A stretch of 64,000 nt of DNA from positions 1,088,501-1,152,500 of the forward strand of contig NZ_CP022372.1 of assembly GCF_002220095.1 (NCBI RefSeq). The letters are read 5' to 3'. The position numbers and the translations under genes are program-made. Below, piece by piece: positions 44,634 to 53,202 of the stretch. This DNA comes from Bosea sp. AS-1 (GTDB taxonomy: Bacteria > Pseudomonadota > Alphaproteobacteria > Rhizobiales > Beijerinckiaceae). Below the pieces are notes generated by a model, which worked only from the letters and a program-made list of their open reading frames with translations, made no database searches and was not told the origin of the DNA. Positions within the stretch are counted from its first letter, which is position 1, and each line of letters begins with the position of its first letter.

Positions 44634-45377
44634 TCAGGGGTTTGCCAGCAGGCCGGCGAGGCGGTCCGAGAGGCCCGTGCTGCCAGTCGGCGCCGGCAGG
44701 GCGAGGTCGCCGTTCTGCGGCTTGGCCGTTGGCTGCCGGAGGGCCTCGAGCAGCATCTTTACTCCCGCTTCGGCCGAGCAGATCACCGGCACGGCGACAT
44801 GAGGCTGGACGCGGGTAGCGAGGCCGGCCAGCCCAGCGCCGCCGAGAACGACGGCACCGGCGCCGTCACGCGCTACCGTGCGGTTGCAAGCCTCAGCCAG
44901 GAGAGCGATCGATCCCTCCGGATCCCGGGCGATGTCGGCGCCGGTCGGCGCCACGGTCTCGACCGCGGCTAACCGGCCGCCCAGTCCGAGCGAGCCGAGG
45001 AATTCGTGCAGCATCGGTCCCCAGCGTTCGCCTCCGGTGACAATCGCGAAACGCTCCGCCTGCCGGGCTGCGAGGCGACTGCTTGCCTCCGCCATGCCGA
45101 CGACGGGTACGCGCGCGAGTTCCTTGAGAGCGAGCAAGCCAGGGTCGCCGAAGCAGGCGAGGTAGACGCCGTCACAGCCCCCGCCGTGGTCGGCGAAAGC
45201 CTCCAGTGCGGCATGAGCCGCAATGACGCTTGCGCTGCGGCTGGCGATGTATTGGGCGCCGAAACGGCCCGTGACGGGGACGAGCGTCACCTCCGCCGGC
45301 AGATGTGGTTCGATGGCCCGCACGACCAGAGATGTCATCTCGGGCATCGTGTTCGGATTGATGACGAGGAGGCGCAT
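44634..45377 (-). CDS. Asp/Glu/hydantoin racemase-family protein
   Basis: A 247-residue protein beginning MRLLVINPNT, the family hallmark. The two catalytic cysteines of this cofactor-free racemase fold are in LACFGDPG (near residue 75) and VICSAEAG (near 203). Members racemise aspartate, hydantoins or allantoin, and some are maleate isomerases. The long frame to 45926 is not used because the canonical start is at 45377 and no similarity precedes it. It converges on the second dehydrogenase with five bases between the stops. Confidence 0.88.
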   Translation of the reverse strand: MRLLVINPNTMPEMTSLVVRAIEPHLPAEVTLVPVTGRFGAQYIASRSASVIAAHAALEAFADHGGGCDGVYLACFGDPGLLALKELARVPVVGMAEASSRLAARQAERFAIVTGGERWGPMLHEFLGSLGLGGRLAAVETVAPTGADIARDPEGSIALLAEACNRTVARDGAGAVVLGGAGLAGLATRVQPHVAVPVICSAEAGVKMLLEALRQPTAKPQNGDLALPAPTGSTGLSDRLAGLLANP

Positions 45378-45528
45378 GCGGACGTCCCGATCTTCGCCAA
45401 GAAGATATGTGAAGCCTCGGTCTGTAGCCTCGGCTTCCGGCTGGCATGGACCAGCGTAGGGCGCAGTGCAAGGCCATCCTGAAGCGCCGTGCGAGGGCCT
45501 GTGGAGTCGAATCGATAGGGAAGAATGC

Positions 45529-45840
45529 ATGCCGCAAGGCAGACAGGAACTTCGCCGCGCCTTTCGGCGGCTCGAGCAGGAGGCACCGCCCTGGCTGGGG
45601 GCGAGTTTGCGCTGGCTGCGCCATCCACGGTCGGTCTGGATCAGATGGCCGGCCGGTGTGCTGCTCGTGCTGGGCGGCATCTTCTCGATCCTGCCCGGCC
45701 TCGGCATCTGGATGCTGCCGCTCGGCCTGCTCCTGCTGGCTGGTGATGTCCCGATCCTGCGCCGGCCGGTGGCGCGCTTCACGCTTTGGGCCGTCGAGAA
45801 ATGGACGGCATTACGCCTGCGCTTCAGGCAACGCTCGTGA
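45529..45840 (+). CDS. Small conserved membrane protein
   Basis: A 103-residue protein with an amphipathic, basic start (RQELRRAFRRLEQEAPPWLGASLRWLRHPRS, here only noted as Arg-rich, residues 5-36) and a hydrophobic hairpin of two helices (about 37-72) with a Pro-Gly turn (LPGLGIWMLPLG). A basic tail follows. Similar two-helix proteins are common in Methylobacterium-like and other Hyphomicrobiales genomes. Function is unknown. GGGAAG lies before the ATG. The frame is open to 45466, but the family start is MPQGRQ. Confidence 0.7.
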   Translation: MPQGRQELRRAFRRLEQEAPPWLGASLRWLRHPRSVWIRWPAGVLLVLGGIFSILPGLGIWMLPLGLLLLAGDVPILRRPVARFTLWAVEKWTALRLRFRQRS

Positions 45841-46005
45841 CGAGCCGCGTGATATGTCTTTGCCGCACAGCCGGACATGTAACGGGTCGGGCGCGAAGCT
45901 GTGGAGGGCCGGGCCCTCGCTTGCATTTTAATGATCCGTAAAGCCGATTCTTAAGCGGGCACCCCGTTTCAAGGACAGTCTTCCGGATTGGCAGGCAGTT
46001 GGAAG

Positions 46006-46281
46006 ATGGATGCTCTGGACGAAGCCGGTCTCGACCTCGAACTGAATGAATTCGGCAAGCGGCTGGATTCACTGCTGATTTCACGCGGCTGGCAGCGACG
46101 CCTGCGGGGCGTGACCCGTGACGGCTTCGAGCTTTCTGCCAGGCGTTGTGGCCCGGACCGCGTGCGGTTGGCACTCGACGTGACGATTCCCGAGGGCGTG
46201 GCGCAGCAGATCATCGCGCTCGTGGTTCGGCATGGCCTGCGGGAGGGCACGGCAAGCGAGGGCGAAACAAGGAAGAAGTGA
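46006..46281 (+). CDS. Small protein of unknown function
   Basis: A 91-residue ORF with a mixed charged composition: an acidic N-terminus (MDALDEAGLDLELNEFG), a basic middle (RGWQRRLRGVTRD) and a C-terminal helix (IPEGVAQQIIALVV). A TTG at 45988 would add six residues. No signal peptide, helix or named domain is visible. The upstream 165 bases are AT-richer than their surroundings and may hold its promoter. The convergent tRNA-Leu gene lies 48 bases away. Confidence 0.55.
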   Translation: MDALDEAGLDLELNEFGKRLDSLLISRGWQRRLRGVTRDGFELSARRCGPDRVRLALDVTIPEGVAQQIIALVVRHGLREGTASEGETRKK

Positions 46282-46329
46282 TCGCGGAATCCGGCGCCCC
46301 CGGTGCGGGCGGGGCCGCTGTCCGGGTTA

Positions 46330-46414
46330 TGGTGCCCCTGGCCGGGATCGAACCAGCACTCCTTGCGGAACTCGATTTTGAGTCGAGCGCGTCTACCAAT
46401 TCCGCCACAGGGGC
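46330..46414 (-). tRNA. tRNA-Leu (anticodon CAA), CCA encoded
   Basis: An 85-base type II tRNA on the minus strand. Acceptor stem GCCCCTG pairs with CAGGGGC. The anticodon stem CTCGA/TCGAG frames loop CTCAAAA with anticodon CAA. A long variable arm (TTCCGCAAGGAG region) and T-arm GCTGG TTCGATC CCGGC follow. Discriminator A and an encoded CCA close the 3' end. It reads the UUG leucine codon, rare in this high-GC genome. Confidence 0.97.
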
Positions 46415-46430
46415 CCTTGCAGGCCGGCGG

Positions 46431-46458
46431 ACTATAGCGATCGATCGATGCCGGTCAA
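46431..46458 (-). promoter_or_regulatory. Sigma-70 type promoter of tRNA-Leu
   Basis: On the minus strand TTGACC (46458-46453) and TATAGT (46436-46431) are separated by 16 bases. The -10 box ends 16 bases before the mature tRNA 5' end, leaving room for a short leader. Confidence 0.75.
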
Positions 46459-46566
46459 TCGGCGGAACGGGCCCAATGACAGCTTTCGTCGCTCACTGGC
46501 CCGGAGGAGCAGGGAAAGCCTGCGGAAGCCGTTGCGTCACCGGCCGCTGCATGCTCTAGAGCCGCC

Positions 46567-47178
46567 ATGCTGAAGCGCCTCTACGAATGGACCATGTCGC
46601 TCGCGGCCCGCCCCCGAGCGGAGCTCTGGCTGGCAGTCGTCGCTTTCGTCGAAAGCTCGTTCTTTCTGATCCCGGCCGACGTGCTGTTTGTGCCGATGGC
46701 GCTGGCGAGGCCGATGCGGGCCTATCGGCTGGCGCTGATCGCGACGACGTTTTCCGTGCTCGGCGGCATCATGGGCTATGCGATCGGCTACTACGCCTTC
46801 GAGGCGCTTGCGAAGCCGGTGCTTGCCTTCTATGGCAAGCTCGATGCCTTCGACACGCTGCGCGCTTGCGCGGGGCCCGACACGACGCTGATCCTGCTCA
46901 CGACGTCCGGCCTTGCCCATCTGCCGCCGATCAAGGTGGTGACGATCCTGGCGGGCGCGGTGCATATCGGGCTGACCTTCTTCGTCGTCTCCTGTGTCCT
47001 GGCACGTGGGGCACGCTTCTTCGCGCTTGCCTTCCTGCTCCGGCGCTATGGCGACACGATTCGCCACTTCATCGAACGTCGCCTGAAAGTGATCGCCGTC
47101 GTCGCGGCGGCCGTGCTGATTCTGCTTTATTTCGGCCTCAAGCTGGTCGCAGGGTCGGGCCAGCTTCTTTCCTGCTGA
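46567..47178 (+). CDS. YqaA/DedA-like inner-membrane protein
   Basis: A 203-residue membrane protein of the SNARE-associated/DedA superfamily. An early hydrophobic segment FVESSFFLIPADVLFVPMAL (split as FVESSFFLIP and ADVLFVPMAL) carries the acidic E28 and proline typical of the family; AIGYYAFE and the last helix (VVAAAVLILLYFGLKLV) follow. DedA-like proteins act in lipid-carrier recycling or membrane-potential maintenance, but the YqaA branch is uncharacterised. The dsbB gene starts four bases after its stop, so they are co-transcribed. Confidence 0.87.
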   Translation: MLKRLYEWTMSLAARPRAELWLAVVAFVESSFFLIPADVLFVPMALARPMRAYRLALIATTFSVLGGIMGYAIGYYAFEALAKPVLAFYGKLDAFDTLRACAGPDTTLILLTTSGLAHLPPIKVVTILAGAVHIGLTFFVVSCVLARGARFFALAFLLRRYGDTIRHFIERRLKVIAVVAAAVLILLYFGLKLVAGSGQLLSC

Positions 47179-47182
47179 GCCG

Positions 47183-47719
47183 ATGCCGATGACAGCTTCC
47201 ACCTTCGATGCAGCCTCCAACCGGAGCCGGATGCTGTCGCCGCTGCGCCTGATCGGCGCCATTGGCCTCGTCAGCGCCGCCTTGATCGCGGGGGCCTGGT
47301 ATTTCCAGCTCGTGGTCGGGCTGGTGCCATGTAAGCTTTGCCTGGAGCAACGCTGGCCGCATTACGCCGCCATCGCCCTGTCAGTTATCGCGCTGGCGCT
47401 GGCCCGCTCGGCGCGGCTGCAGTGGCTGGGGTTGCTGGTGCTAGCGGTCCTGATGGCCTGGAGCACCGGGCTCGGCATCTACCACTCCGGCGTGGAGTGG
47501 GGCTGGTTCCTCGGGCCGAGCGATTGCGGCGGCGGAATCCCTGCCGCGGCCGGCATGCAGGATTTCATGAAGCAACTGCAGAGCGTGCGCGTGGTGTCCT
47601 GCGGCGAGGCGGCGTGGCGCTTCCTGGGACTGTCGCTGGCGGGCTGGAACGCCGTGGTTTCGGCAGGGCTGTTCGTGCTTGCCGTGTTCGGACTGGTACG
47701 TCGCGGCAGCGCGGCCTGA
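47183..47719 (+). CDS. dsbB: Disulfide bond formation protein B
   Basis: A 178-residue inner-membrane protein with four helices that reoxidises DsbA with quinone. The first redox pair is C50-x-x-C53 (VPCKLCLEQRWPHY) and the second periplasmic pair is C115 (SDCGG) and C140 (VVSCGE). The spacing fits DsbB. It is translationally close to the YqaA-like gene. The stop is four bases from the converging HNH gene. Confidence 0.93.
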   Translation: MPMTASTFDAASNRSRMLSPLRLIGAIGLVSAALIAGAWYFQLVVGLVPCKLCLEQRWPHYAAIALSVIALALARSARLQWLGLLVLAVLMAWSTGLGIYHSGVEWGWFLGPSDCGGGIPAAAGMQDFMKQLQSVRVVSCGEAAWRFLGLSLAGWNAVVSAGLFVLAVFGLVRRGSAA

Positions 47720-47722
47720 GCC

Positions 47723-48295
47723 TTACGGCTCCAGCTCGGAATCCCAGTAGAGATAGTCCAGCCAGCTTTCGTGCAGGTAGTTCGGCGGGAAGAGCTTGCC
47801 GTTGCGGTGCAGATCGTTGACCGTCGGCGCATAGGGCTTCTGGGCCGGGAACATCTCGACAGTGGCCGGCATCTTGTCACCCTTGCGCAGATTGCAGGGC
47901 GAGCAGGCGGCGACGACGTTCTCCCAAGTGGTCAGACCGCCCTTCGAGCGCGGAATGACGTGGTCGAAGGTCAGCTCCTCGCGCGCGTGGCAGTATTGGC
48001 AGGCGAAGCGATCGCGCAGGAAGACATTGAAGCGGGTGAAGGCCGGCGTCCGCGATGGCTTGATGTAGCTCTTGAGCGAAACGACCGAGGGCAGCCGCAT
48101 GTCGAAGCTCGGACTGCGGACCACCGTGTCGTATTCCGAGACGATGTTGACGCGGTCCATGAAGACCGCCTTGATCGCATCCTGCCAGCTCCAGAGAGAT
48201 AGCGGATAATAGCTGAGTGGCCGAAAATCGGCATTGAGGACGAGAGCCGGGCAGCCGTCCGGCGACGCCATCGGATGCATCACATGCGCCGTCAA
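47723..48295 (-). CDS. HNH endonuclease-like protein
   Basis: A 190-residue protein. The HNH zinc finger lies at about 99-140: C99-x-x-C102 (CQYC), DH at 111-112 (TFDHVIPRSKGG), N126 (WENVV) and C131-x-x-C134 (CSPCNLRKGD). The N-terminal 90 residues (LVLNADFRPLSYYPLSLW) are conserved in the family known from Hyphomicrobiales and cyanobacteria. It lacks a partner methylase or helicase here, so a restriction system is not indicated; a housekeeping or repair role is more likely. A very stable UUCG-type hairpin lies in its leader. The first Met is used; Met6 or Met9 are possible. Confidence 0.88.
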   Translation of the reverse strand: MTAHVMHPMASPDGCPALVLNADFRPLSYYPLSLWSWQDAIKAVFMDRVNIVSEYDTVVRSPSFDMRLPSVVSLKSYIKPSRTPAFTRFNVFLRDRFACQYCHAREELTFDHVIPRSKGGLTTWENVVAACSPCNLRKGDKMPATVEMFPAQKPYAPTVNDLHRNGKLFPPNYLHESWLDYLYWDSELEP

Positions 48296-48319
48296 ACCCG
48301 TCGCACCTCCGCTTCGTCG

Positions 48320-48337
48320 AGCGGGACGAATCCCGCT
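48320..48337 (-). other. Stable tetraloop hairpin in the HNH leader
   Basis: On the minus strand AGCGGGA, loop TTCG, TCCCGCT form a perfect 7-bp stem about 25 bases upstream of the HNH start codon. UUCG loops are unusually stable. No T-run follows. Confidence 0.45.
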
Positions 48338-48499
48338 GGACGATCAATGTAAGCGCGAGACGACAGGAATGTGAAGGAACTTGTTGCAGCTGCGACCATG
48401 TTTTCCGCGCCTGCGAGAGCACAGGATCGCCCCACTCTCCGGATAGTTGTCACGAAGCCCCGTCAAGGTGGGTTCGAACGCTGGAATGGAGAACGTCGC

Positions 48500-49009
48500 T
48501 TGAAGGCTGGTCTTTTCGCTCTGCTCGCCTCCTTGGCACTGGCCGCCCCGGCCCTAGCCGAGGAAATCTCCATCGAGGGCGCCCGGATGTCCCGCGATTT
48601 CACCTGCGAGGACGGGCAGGACGTGGTTATCTCGGGTGCCGAAAATCAGGTTTCGCTCGCCGGTCGCTGCGGCGTGGTCAAGGTGCTCGGCAGCAACCAC
48701 GGCCTCTCGTTCGAAGCCGCCGACGAACTCGTCGTGAGCGGCATCTCGATCAAGGCCGAGGGCAAGCAGGTTGGAAGCCTCGTTGTCGAGGTGGCGAAGA
48801 ACAAGGTACGGACGGCGGTGAAGCCCTCGGCGGAATCGGCCAAGGTCGATGTCTCTGGGGCCGACCACGAGGTGGAGCTGACGCTCGCCGGGCCGGCCCG
48901 CATCGAGATGCAGGGCGCGAAGAATGTGCTGCGCTGGCGCGCCGAGCCGGGCGTCAAGCCGCCCTCCGTCTCGACCTCCGGCGTCGAGAACCGCATCAGT
49001 CGCGACTGA
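48500..49009 (+). CDS. Secreted DUF3060-like beta-repeat protein (TTG start)
   Basis: A 169-residue protein with a signal peptide (MKAGLFALLASLALAAPALA). I place the start at TTG 48500, with GGAG 9 bases upstream, because the signal begins right there; the open frame to 48371 would put 43 unrelated residues before it. The mature part has repeated strands of the type VVISGAENQVSL, VVKVLGSNHGL, KVDVSGADHEVEL, RIEMQGAKNVLRW, a parallel beta-solenoid seen in DUF3060 proteins. Function is unknown; probably periplasmic. Confidence 0.8.
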   Translation: MKAGLFALLASLALAAPALAEEISIEGARMSRDFTCEDGQDVVISGAENQVSLAGRCGVVKVLGSNHGLSFEAADELVVSGISIKAEGKQVGSLVVEVAKNKVRTAVKPSAESAKVDVSGADHEVELTLAGPARIEMQGAKNVLRWRAEPGVKPPSVSTSGVENRISRD

Positions 49010-49026
49010 CGCGGCAGCGCGCGGCC

Positions 49027-49911
49027 TCAGCGGGTCGGGACCGGCTTTTCGCCGCGATAGTCGTAGAAGCCACGCTTGGTCTTGCGGCCGAGCCAGCCGG
49101 CTTCGACGTATTTCACCAGCAGCGGGCAGGGGCGGTACTTGGAATCGGCCAGCCCGTCATGGAGCACCTGCATCACCGAAAGGCAGGTGTCGAGGCCGAT
49201 GAAGTCGGCGAGCTGGAGCGGACCCATCGGGTGGTTGGCGCCGAGCCGCATGGCGGTGTCGATGGCCTCGACAGAGCCGACGCCCTCATAGAGCGTGTAG
49301 ACCGCCTCGTTGATCATTGGCAGCAGGATGCGATTGACGATGAAGGCGGGGAAGTCTTCCGAGACCGAAACCGTCTTGTGCAGCTTGCCGACGAAGTCCT
49401 TTGCAAGCTCGAAGGTGCCGTCATCGGTGGCGATGCCGCGGATCAGCTCGACGAGCTGCATCAGCGGCACGGGGTTCATGAAGTGGATGCCGATGAAATG
49501 CTCGGGGCGATCGCTCGCGGCGGCAAGCCGTGTGATCGATATCGAGGAGGTGTTGGAGGCGAGGATCGCCTTCGGCTTCAGATGCGGACAGACGGCGGTG
49601 AAGATCTTGCGCTTGATCTCCTCGTTTTCGGTCGCGGCCTCGATCACGAGATCGCAGTCGCCGAGATCGGCGAGGCCGACGGCAGGCGCGATGCGGGCCA
49701 TGGCCGTATGGCGCTCTTCGTCGGAGAGGGCGCCCTTCGAGACCTGGCGGGCCATGTTGCCGTCGATGGTGGCGAGCGCCGCATTGATCCGCTCCTCGGC
49801 GACGTCGTGCAGCTTGACGTCGAACCCCGCCGCCGCGGTCACATGGGCGATGCCGTTGCCCATCTGGCCTGCACCGATAATGCCGATCTTCCTGATCGCC
49901 TGGTCCGACAT
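49027..49911 (-). CDS. hbd: 3-hydroxybutyryl-CoA dehydrogenase
   Basis: A 294-residue NAD-dependent enzyme that interconverts acetoacetyl-CoA and 3-hydroxybutyryl-CoA. GIIGAGQMGNGIAHV is the cofactor motif (residues 9-23 from the ATG at 49911). The catalytic His-Glu pair lies in GIHFMNPVPLMQLVE. NRILLPMINEAV and the C-terminal GLGRKTxRGFYDY-type motif (here GWLGRKTKRGFYDY) follow. The frame open to 49980 reads through the leader hairpins and is not used. It is the last gene after etfA, 78 bases away. Confidence 0.95.
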   Translation of the reverse strand: MSDQAIRKIGIIGAGQMGNGIAHVTAAAGFDVKLHDVAEERINAALATIDGNMARQVSKGALSDEERHTAMARIAPAVGLADLGDCDLVIEAATENEEIKRKIFTAVCPHLKPKAILASNTSSISITRLAAASDRPEHFIGIHFMNPVPLMQLVELIRGIATDDGTFELAKDFVGKLHKTVSVSEDFPAFIVNRILLPMINEAVYTLYEGVGSVEAIDTAMRLGANHPMGPLQLADFIGLDTCLSVMQVLHDGLADSKYRPCPLLVKYVEAGWLGRKTKRGFYDYRGEKPVPTR

Positions 49912-49930
49912 GATCCGTTCCTGATAGCTT

Positions 49931-49975
49931 TCCCGCTCCTCGCGGGAGCGAACGGGCCGCCCATCGGGGCGGCCC
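49931..49975 (-). other. Two hairpins between etfA and hbd
   Basis: TCCCGC/GCGGGA (49931-49947) and GGGCCGCCC-ATCG-GGGCGGCCC (49954-49975) are perfect stems of 6 and 9 bp in the 78-base etfA-hbd gap. Neither has a T-run. They could set the relative mRNA levels of the two parts. Confidence 0.45.
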
Positions 49976-49989
49976 GGCACATGACAGCC

Positions 49990-50934
49990 TTACTTGCCGG
50001 CTTTCGCCAGTTCCGCGTCGAGTTCCGGCAGGACAGTGAAGAGGTCGCCGACGAGGCCGTAATCGGCGATCTGGAAGATCGGCGCTTCCTCGTCCTTGTT
50101 GATGGCGACGATGACCTTGGAGTCCTTCATGCCGGCGAGATGCTGGATCGCGCCGGAGATGCCGACGGCGATGTAGAGCTCGGGCGCCACGACCTTGCCG
50201 GTCTGGCCGACCTGCCAGTCGTTGGGAGCGTAGCCGGCATCGACCGCGGCGCGCGAGGCGCCCATCGCAGCCCCGAGCTTGTCGGCGACCGGTTCGATCA
50301 CCTTGCCGAAGTTCTCGGCCGACCCCAGCGCGCGCCCGCCCGAGATGATGATCTTGGCCGAGGCCAGCTCGGGACGGTCGGACTTGGCGACTTCCTCACC
50401 CTTGAAGGACGAGTTGCCGGGATTGTCAGCGGCGGAAACCGCCTCGACCGCGGCCGAGCCGCCTTCGCCCGCCGCCTGGAAGGAGGCGGTGCGGATGGTC
50501 ATCAGCTTCTTGGCATCGCTCGACTGCACCGTCTGGATGGCGTTGCCGGCATAGACCGGGCGCTCGAAGGTGTCGGGCGAGACGATCTTCATCACGTCCG
50601 AGACCTGCATCACGTCGAGCAGGGCGGCGACGCGCGGCAGCACGTTCTTGCCGGTCGTGGTGGAGGGGGCGACGATGGCGTCGTAGCCGCCGGCGAGCTT
50701 GACGATGAGCGCGGCGAGCGGCTCGGCCAGCGCATGGCCATAGGCCGCGTCATCGGCGAGCAGCACCTTCTCGACGCCGGCGAGCTTGGCGGCGGCATCG
50801 GCCGCGGCCCTGGCACCCTGGCCGGCGACGAGGATATGCACGGGTGCGCCGAGCTGGGCCGCGGCGCTCAGCGCCTTGGCGGTGGCGTCCTTGATCGAGG
50901 CGTTGTCGTGTTCGGCGATCAGCAGCGTGGTCAT
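49990..50934 (-). CDS. etfA: Electron transfer flavoprotein subunit alpha
   Basis: A 314-residue protein that binds FAD and, with EtfB, passes electrons from acyl-CoA and other dehydrogenases to ETF:quinone oxidoreductase. The C-terminal FAD domain is clear: [36 protein letters not shown] (recognised as GQTGKVV and GISGAIQH). The ATG at 50934 shares one base with the etfB stop (TGATG). Length is normal. Confidence 0.97.
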   Translation of the reverse strand: MTTLLIAEHDNASIKDATAKALSAAAQLGAPVHILVAGQGARAAADAAAKLAGVEKVLLADDAAYGHALAEPLAALIVKLAGGYDAIVAPSTTTGKNVLPRVAALLDVMQVSDVMKIVSPDTFERPVYAGNAIQTVQSSDAKKLMTIRTASFQAAGEGGSAAVEAVSAADNPGNSSFKGEEVAKSDRPELASAKIIISGGRALGSAENFGKVIEPVADKLGAAMGASRAAVDAGYAPNDWQVGQTGKVVAPELYIAVGISGAIQHLAGMKDSKVIVAINKDEEAPIFQIADYGLVGDLFTVLPELDAELAKAGK

Positions 50935-51680
50935 CAGATCACCCCGGCGGTCTTGAGCTTGGAGACGAGTTCGGCGGCATTCGCCACCTTGATGCCGGCG
51001 GAGCGGCCGGCGGGCTCGGCCGTCTTCAGCACCTTGAGGCGGGGCGCGACATCGACGCCGAGCGTCTCGGCCGAGGTCTCGTCGAGCGGTTTCTTCTTCG
51101 CCTTCATGATGTTGGGCAGCGAGGCATAGCGCGGCTCGTTGAGGCGCAGATCCGTGGTGACGATCGCCGGCAGCTTCAGCGTGACCGTCTGCAGGCCGCC
51201 ATCGACCTCGCGGGTGACGTCGACATGATCCGCGGCCAGCTCGACCTTGGAGGCAAAGGTGCCCTGCGGCCAGCCCAGCAGCGCAGCCAGCATTTGGCCG
51301 GTCTGGTTGCAATCGTCGTCGATCGCCTGTTTGCCGAGGATGACGAGGCCGGGAGCCTCCTGCTCGACCACCTTCTTCAGGAGCTTGGCGACCGCCAGCG
51401 GCTCGACCACGCCGTCGACCTTGACTAGGATGCCGCGGTCGGCGCCCATGGCGAGACCCGTGCGGATCGTCTCGGCGGCCTGAGCCGGCCCGATCGAAAC
51501 GACGATCACCTCGGTCGCCTTACCCGCTTCCTTCAGACGTAGCGCTTCTTCGACGGCGATCTCGTCGAACGGGTTCATCGACATTTTCACATTGGCCAGC
51601 TCGACGCCCGAACCGTCCGCCTTCACGCGGATCTTAACGTTGTAATCAACAACCCGCTTCACGGGCACCAAGATCTTCAT
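50934..51680 (-). CDS. etfB: Electron transfer flavoprotein subunit beta
   Basis: A 248-residue AMP-binding subunit. [17 protein letters not shown] is the canonical start (51680), with [16 protein letters not shown] and the recognition-loop region [21 protein letters not shown] following. Frames open upstream to 51791 are not used. It leads the etfB-etfA-hbd operon. A likely promoter lies about 95 bases upstream. Confidence 0.97.
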   Translation of the reverse strand: MKILVPVKRVVDYNVKIRVKADGSGVELANVKMSMNPFDEIAVEEALRLKEAGKATEVIVVSIGPAQAAETIRTGLAMGADRGILVKVDGVVEPLAVAKLLKKVVEQEAPGLVILGKQAIDDDCNQTGQMLAALLGWPQGTFASKVELAADHVDVTREVDGGLQTVTLKLPAIVTTDLRLNEPRYASLPNIMKAKKKPLDETSAETLGVDVAPRLKVLKTAEPAGRSAGIKVANAAELVSKLKTAGVI

Positions 51681-51775
51681 TGCCAGATCACCGTTCAGAA
51701 GAGATGCGCCTCGCGCCGCGCCGCCGAAGAAAGCGGAATGACGGCATCGCGGCCTTCGGCTGGAATGCGGTCGGA

Positions 51776-51804
51776 CCGTAGCGATGGGCATTTGCGCTTG
51801 TCAA
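51776..51804 (-). promoter_or_regulatory. Candidate sigma-70 promoter of etfB-etfA-hbd
   Basis: On the minus strand TTGACA (51804-51799) and CTACGG (51781-51776) are separated by 17 bases. The -35 is perfect, the -10 weak. It points at etfB, 95 bases downstream. Confidence 0.45.
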
Positions 51805-51854
51805 CGTCGTCAAGAGGCGCAGTTCCACCGCAATCGGGGCCGGCAGGGGCGCCG

Positions 51855-52553
51855 TCACGGCTGAGCTACCCGCCGCCCGAACAGGCCCACACCGCGACGG
51901 ATAAACAGTGGCGTCAGCACGGCCCCCGTGACGAGCCCGCCGAGATGAGCCCACCAGCCGATATCACCCTGTGGATCGAACCAGGCCGAAGCCGCCTGGA
52001 ACAGGATCCAACCTCCCAAGGTGTAAACCGCCGGGACGTGGACGGGGATCCATTTGAAGGCCAGGCCCCAGACCCGCACGCGCGGATAGAGCATCAGATA
52101 GGCGGCGATGATGCCGGAGATCGCGCCGGAGGCTCCGACCAGCGGCTGCTCGGACTCCGGGTTGGCCAGCGCATGGGCGAGCGAGCCGCCGAGCCCGCAG
52201 AGGAAGAAGAAGGCGAGGAAGCGGGTATGACCCATCGCATCCTCGACGTTGTCGCCGAAGACCCAGAGAAACAGCATGTTGCCGATGAGGTGGGCGAAGC
52301 TGGCGTGCAGCAGGATATTGCTGAACAGGGTGAGCCAGGGCGGGGCATGGGCGAGGCCCTCCGGCAGCTGCGCCGCGCCGAACAGCACCGAGGGAATCAT
52401 GCCGAAACCGGCGAGAACGGCGATATCGTTCTCCTGATGCGGTCCGAAGCGAAGCGCGAGCAGGAGCACGGTGCAGGCGGCGATCAGCCCGTAAGTGATG
52501 AAGGCCGAACGGGTGAAGCGGAGCGGCACGCCATCGTAGATCGGGACGAACAT
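51855..52553 (-). CDS. Rhomboid family intramembrane serine protease
   Basis: A 232-residue membrane protease with six or seven helices. The catalytic serine is S142 in GASGAISG and the histidine is H203 in WWAHLGG. H83, H88 and N92 (LLHASFAHLIGNM) form the oxyanion region. It cleaves membrane-spanning segments of unknown targets. It starts seven bases after the adenosyltransferase gene, so the two are co-transcribed. Confidence 0.95.
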   Translation of the reverse strand: MFVPIYDGVPLRFTRSAFITYGLIAACTVLLLALRFGPHQENDIAVLAGFGMIPSVLFGAAQLPEGLAHAPPWLTLFSNILLHASFAHLIGNMLFLWVFGDNVEDAMGHTRFLAFFFLCGLGGSLAHALANPESEQPLVGASGAISGIIAAYLMLYPRVRVWGLAFKWIPVHVPAVYTLGGWILFQAASAWFDPQGDIGWWAHLGGLVTGAVLTPLFIRRGVGLFGRRVAQP

Positions 52554-52560
52554 GCGCGGC

Positions 52561-53142
52561 TCAGCGATTCTGGCCCGGGATCCAGAGAACGTCGCCGGCG
52601 GCCTTGGCGTTGAGGAAGCGGGAGGCGACGAACAGGAAATCCGACAGGCGGTTGATGTATTTGAGCGCCGGTGGCGCCACCGCCTCGCCTTCGGTCGCGG
52701 CGAGTTCGGCCATCAGGCGCTCGGCCCGGCGGCTGACGGTGCGGGCGAGATGGAGATGCGTCGCAGCCGGCGTGCCGCCCGGCAGGACGAAAGAGCGCAG
52801 CGGCGCGAGCGTCTCATTGAGCGTGTCGATTTCGTTTTCGAGCCTGTCGACCTGGGCCTGGACGATGCGCAGTGGCTCGAAGGCGAGGGGCTTGTCGGTC
52901 TCGGGCGTCGAGAGGTCGGCACCGAGGTCGAACAGGTCATTGCTGATGCGCCCCAGCATGGCGTCGACGGCGGTATCCTCGGCTGCGGCATGAAGCCGCG
53001 CCAGGCCGATGCAGGCATTGGTTTCGTCGACAGTGCCGTAGGCCGCGACCCGCAGGTCGAATTTCGGACGACGCGGGCCGGCCGTCAGGCCAGTCGTGCC
53101 GTTGTCGCCGGTACGGGTGTAGATGCGGTTGAGCTTGACCAT
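52561..53142 (-). CDS. Cob(I)alamin adenosyltransferase, PduO type
   Basis: A 193-residue ATP:cob(I)alamin adenosyltransferase that makes adenosylcobalamin. The N-terminal ATP-binding loop is YTRTGDNGTTGL (8-19). VDETNACIG (37-45) and the later FVLPGGTPAATHLHLARTVSRRAER segment (recognised as FVLPGG and RTVSRRAER) are hallmarks of the PduO family. A neighbouring role with the ETF/hbd acyl-CoA genes (for example methylmalonyl-CoA mutase) is plausible. Gene order with HIG1 upstream is common in Hyphomicrobiales. Confidence 0.95.
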   Translation of the reverse strand: MVKLNRIYTRTGDNGTTGLTAGPRRPKFDLRVAAYGTVDETNACIGLARLHAAAEDTAVDAMLGRISNDLFDLGADLSTPETDKPLAFEPLRIVQAQVDRLENEIDTLNETLAPLRSFVLPGGTPAATHLHLARTVSRRAERLMAELAATEGEAVAPPALKYINRLSDFLFVASRFLNAKAAGDVLWIPGQNR

Positions 53143-53202
53143 GCCTCGCTTATACCGCGCCGCGGCGGCGACGGAAGCGGGCTCTTGCAGCCGGCCGAGC
53201 CG

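Noticed and set aside
46330..46414. tRNA-Leu as an integration site of a genomic island
   Set aside because: No integrase and no direct repeat of the tRNA 3' end is seen nearby.
47723..48295. HNH protein as a restriction endonuclease or part of a mobile element
   Set aside because: No methyltransferase, integrase, repeats or composition change around it; it is flanked by dsbB and an envelope protein gene.
49159..51129. A 656-codon plus-strand frame across hbd, etfA and etfB
   Set aside because: Shadow of three well-supported minus-strand genes; Asp/Arg/Gly-rich composition with no motifs.
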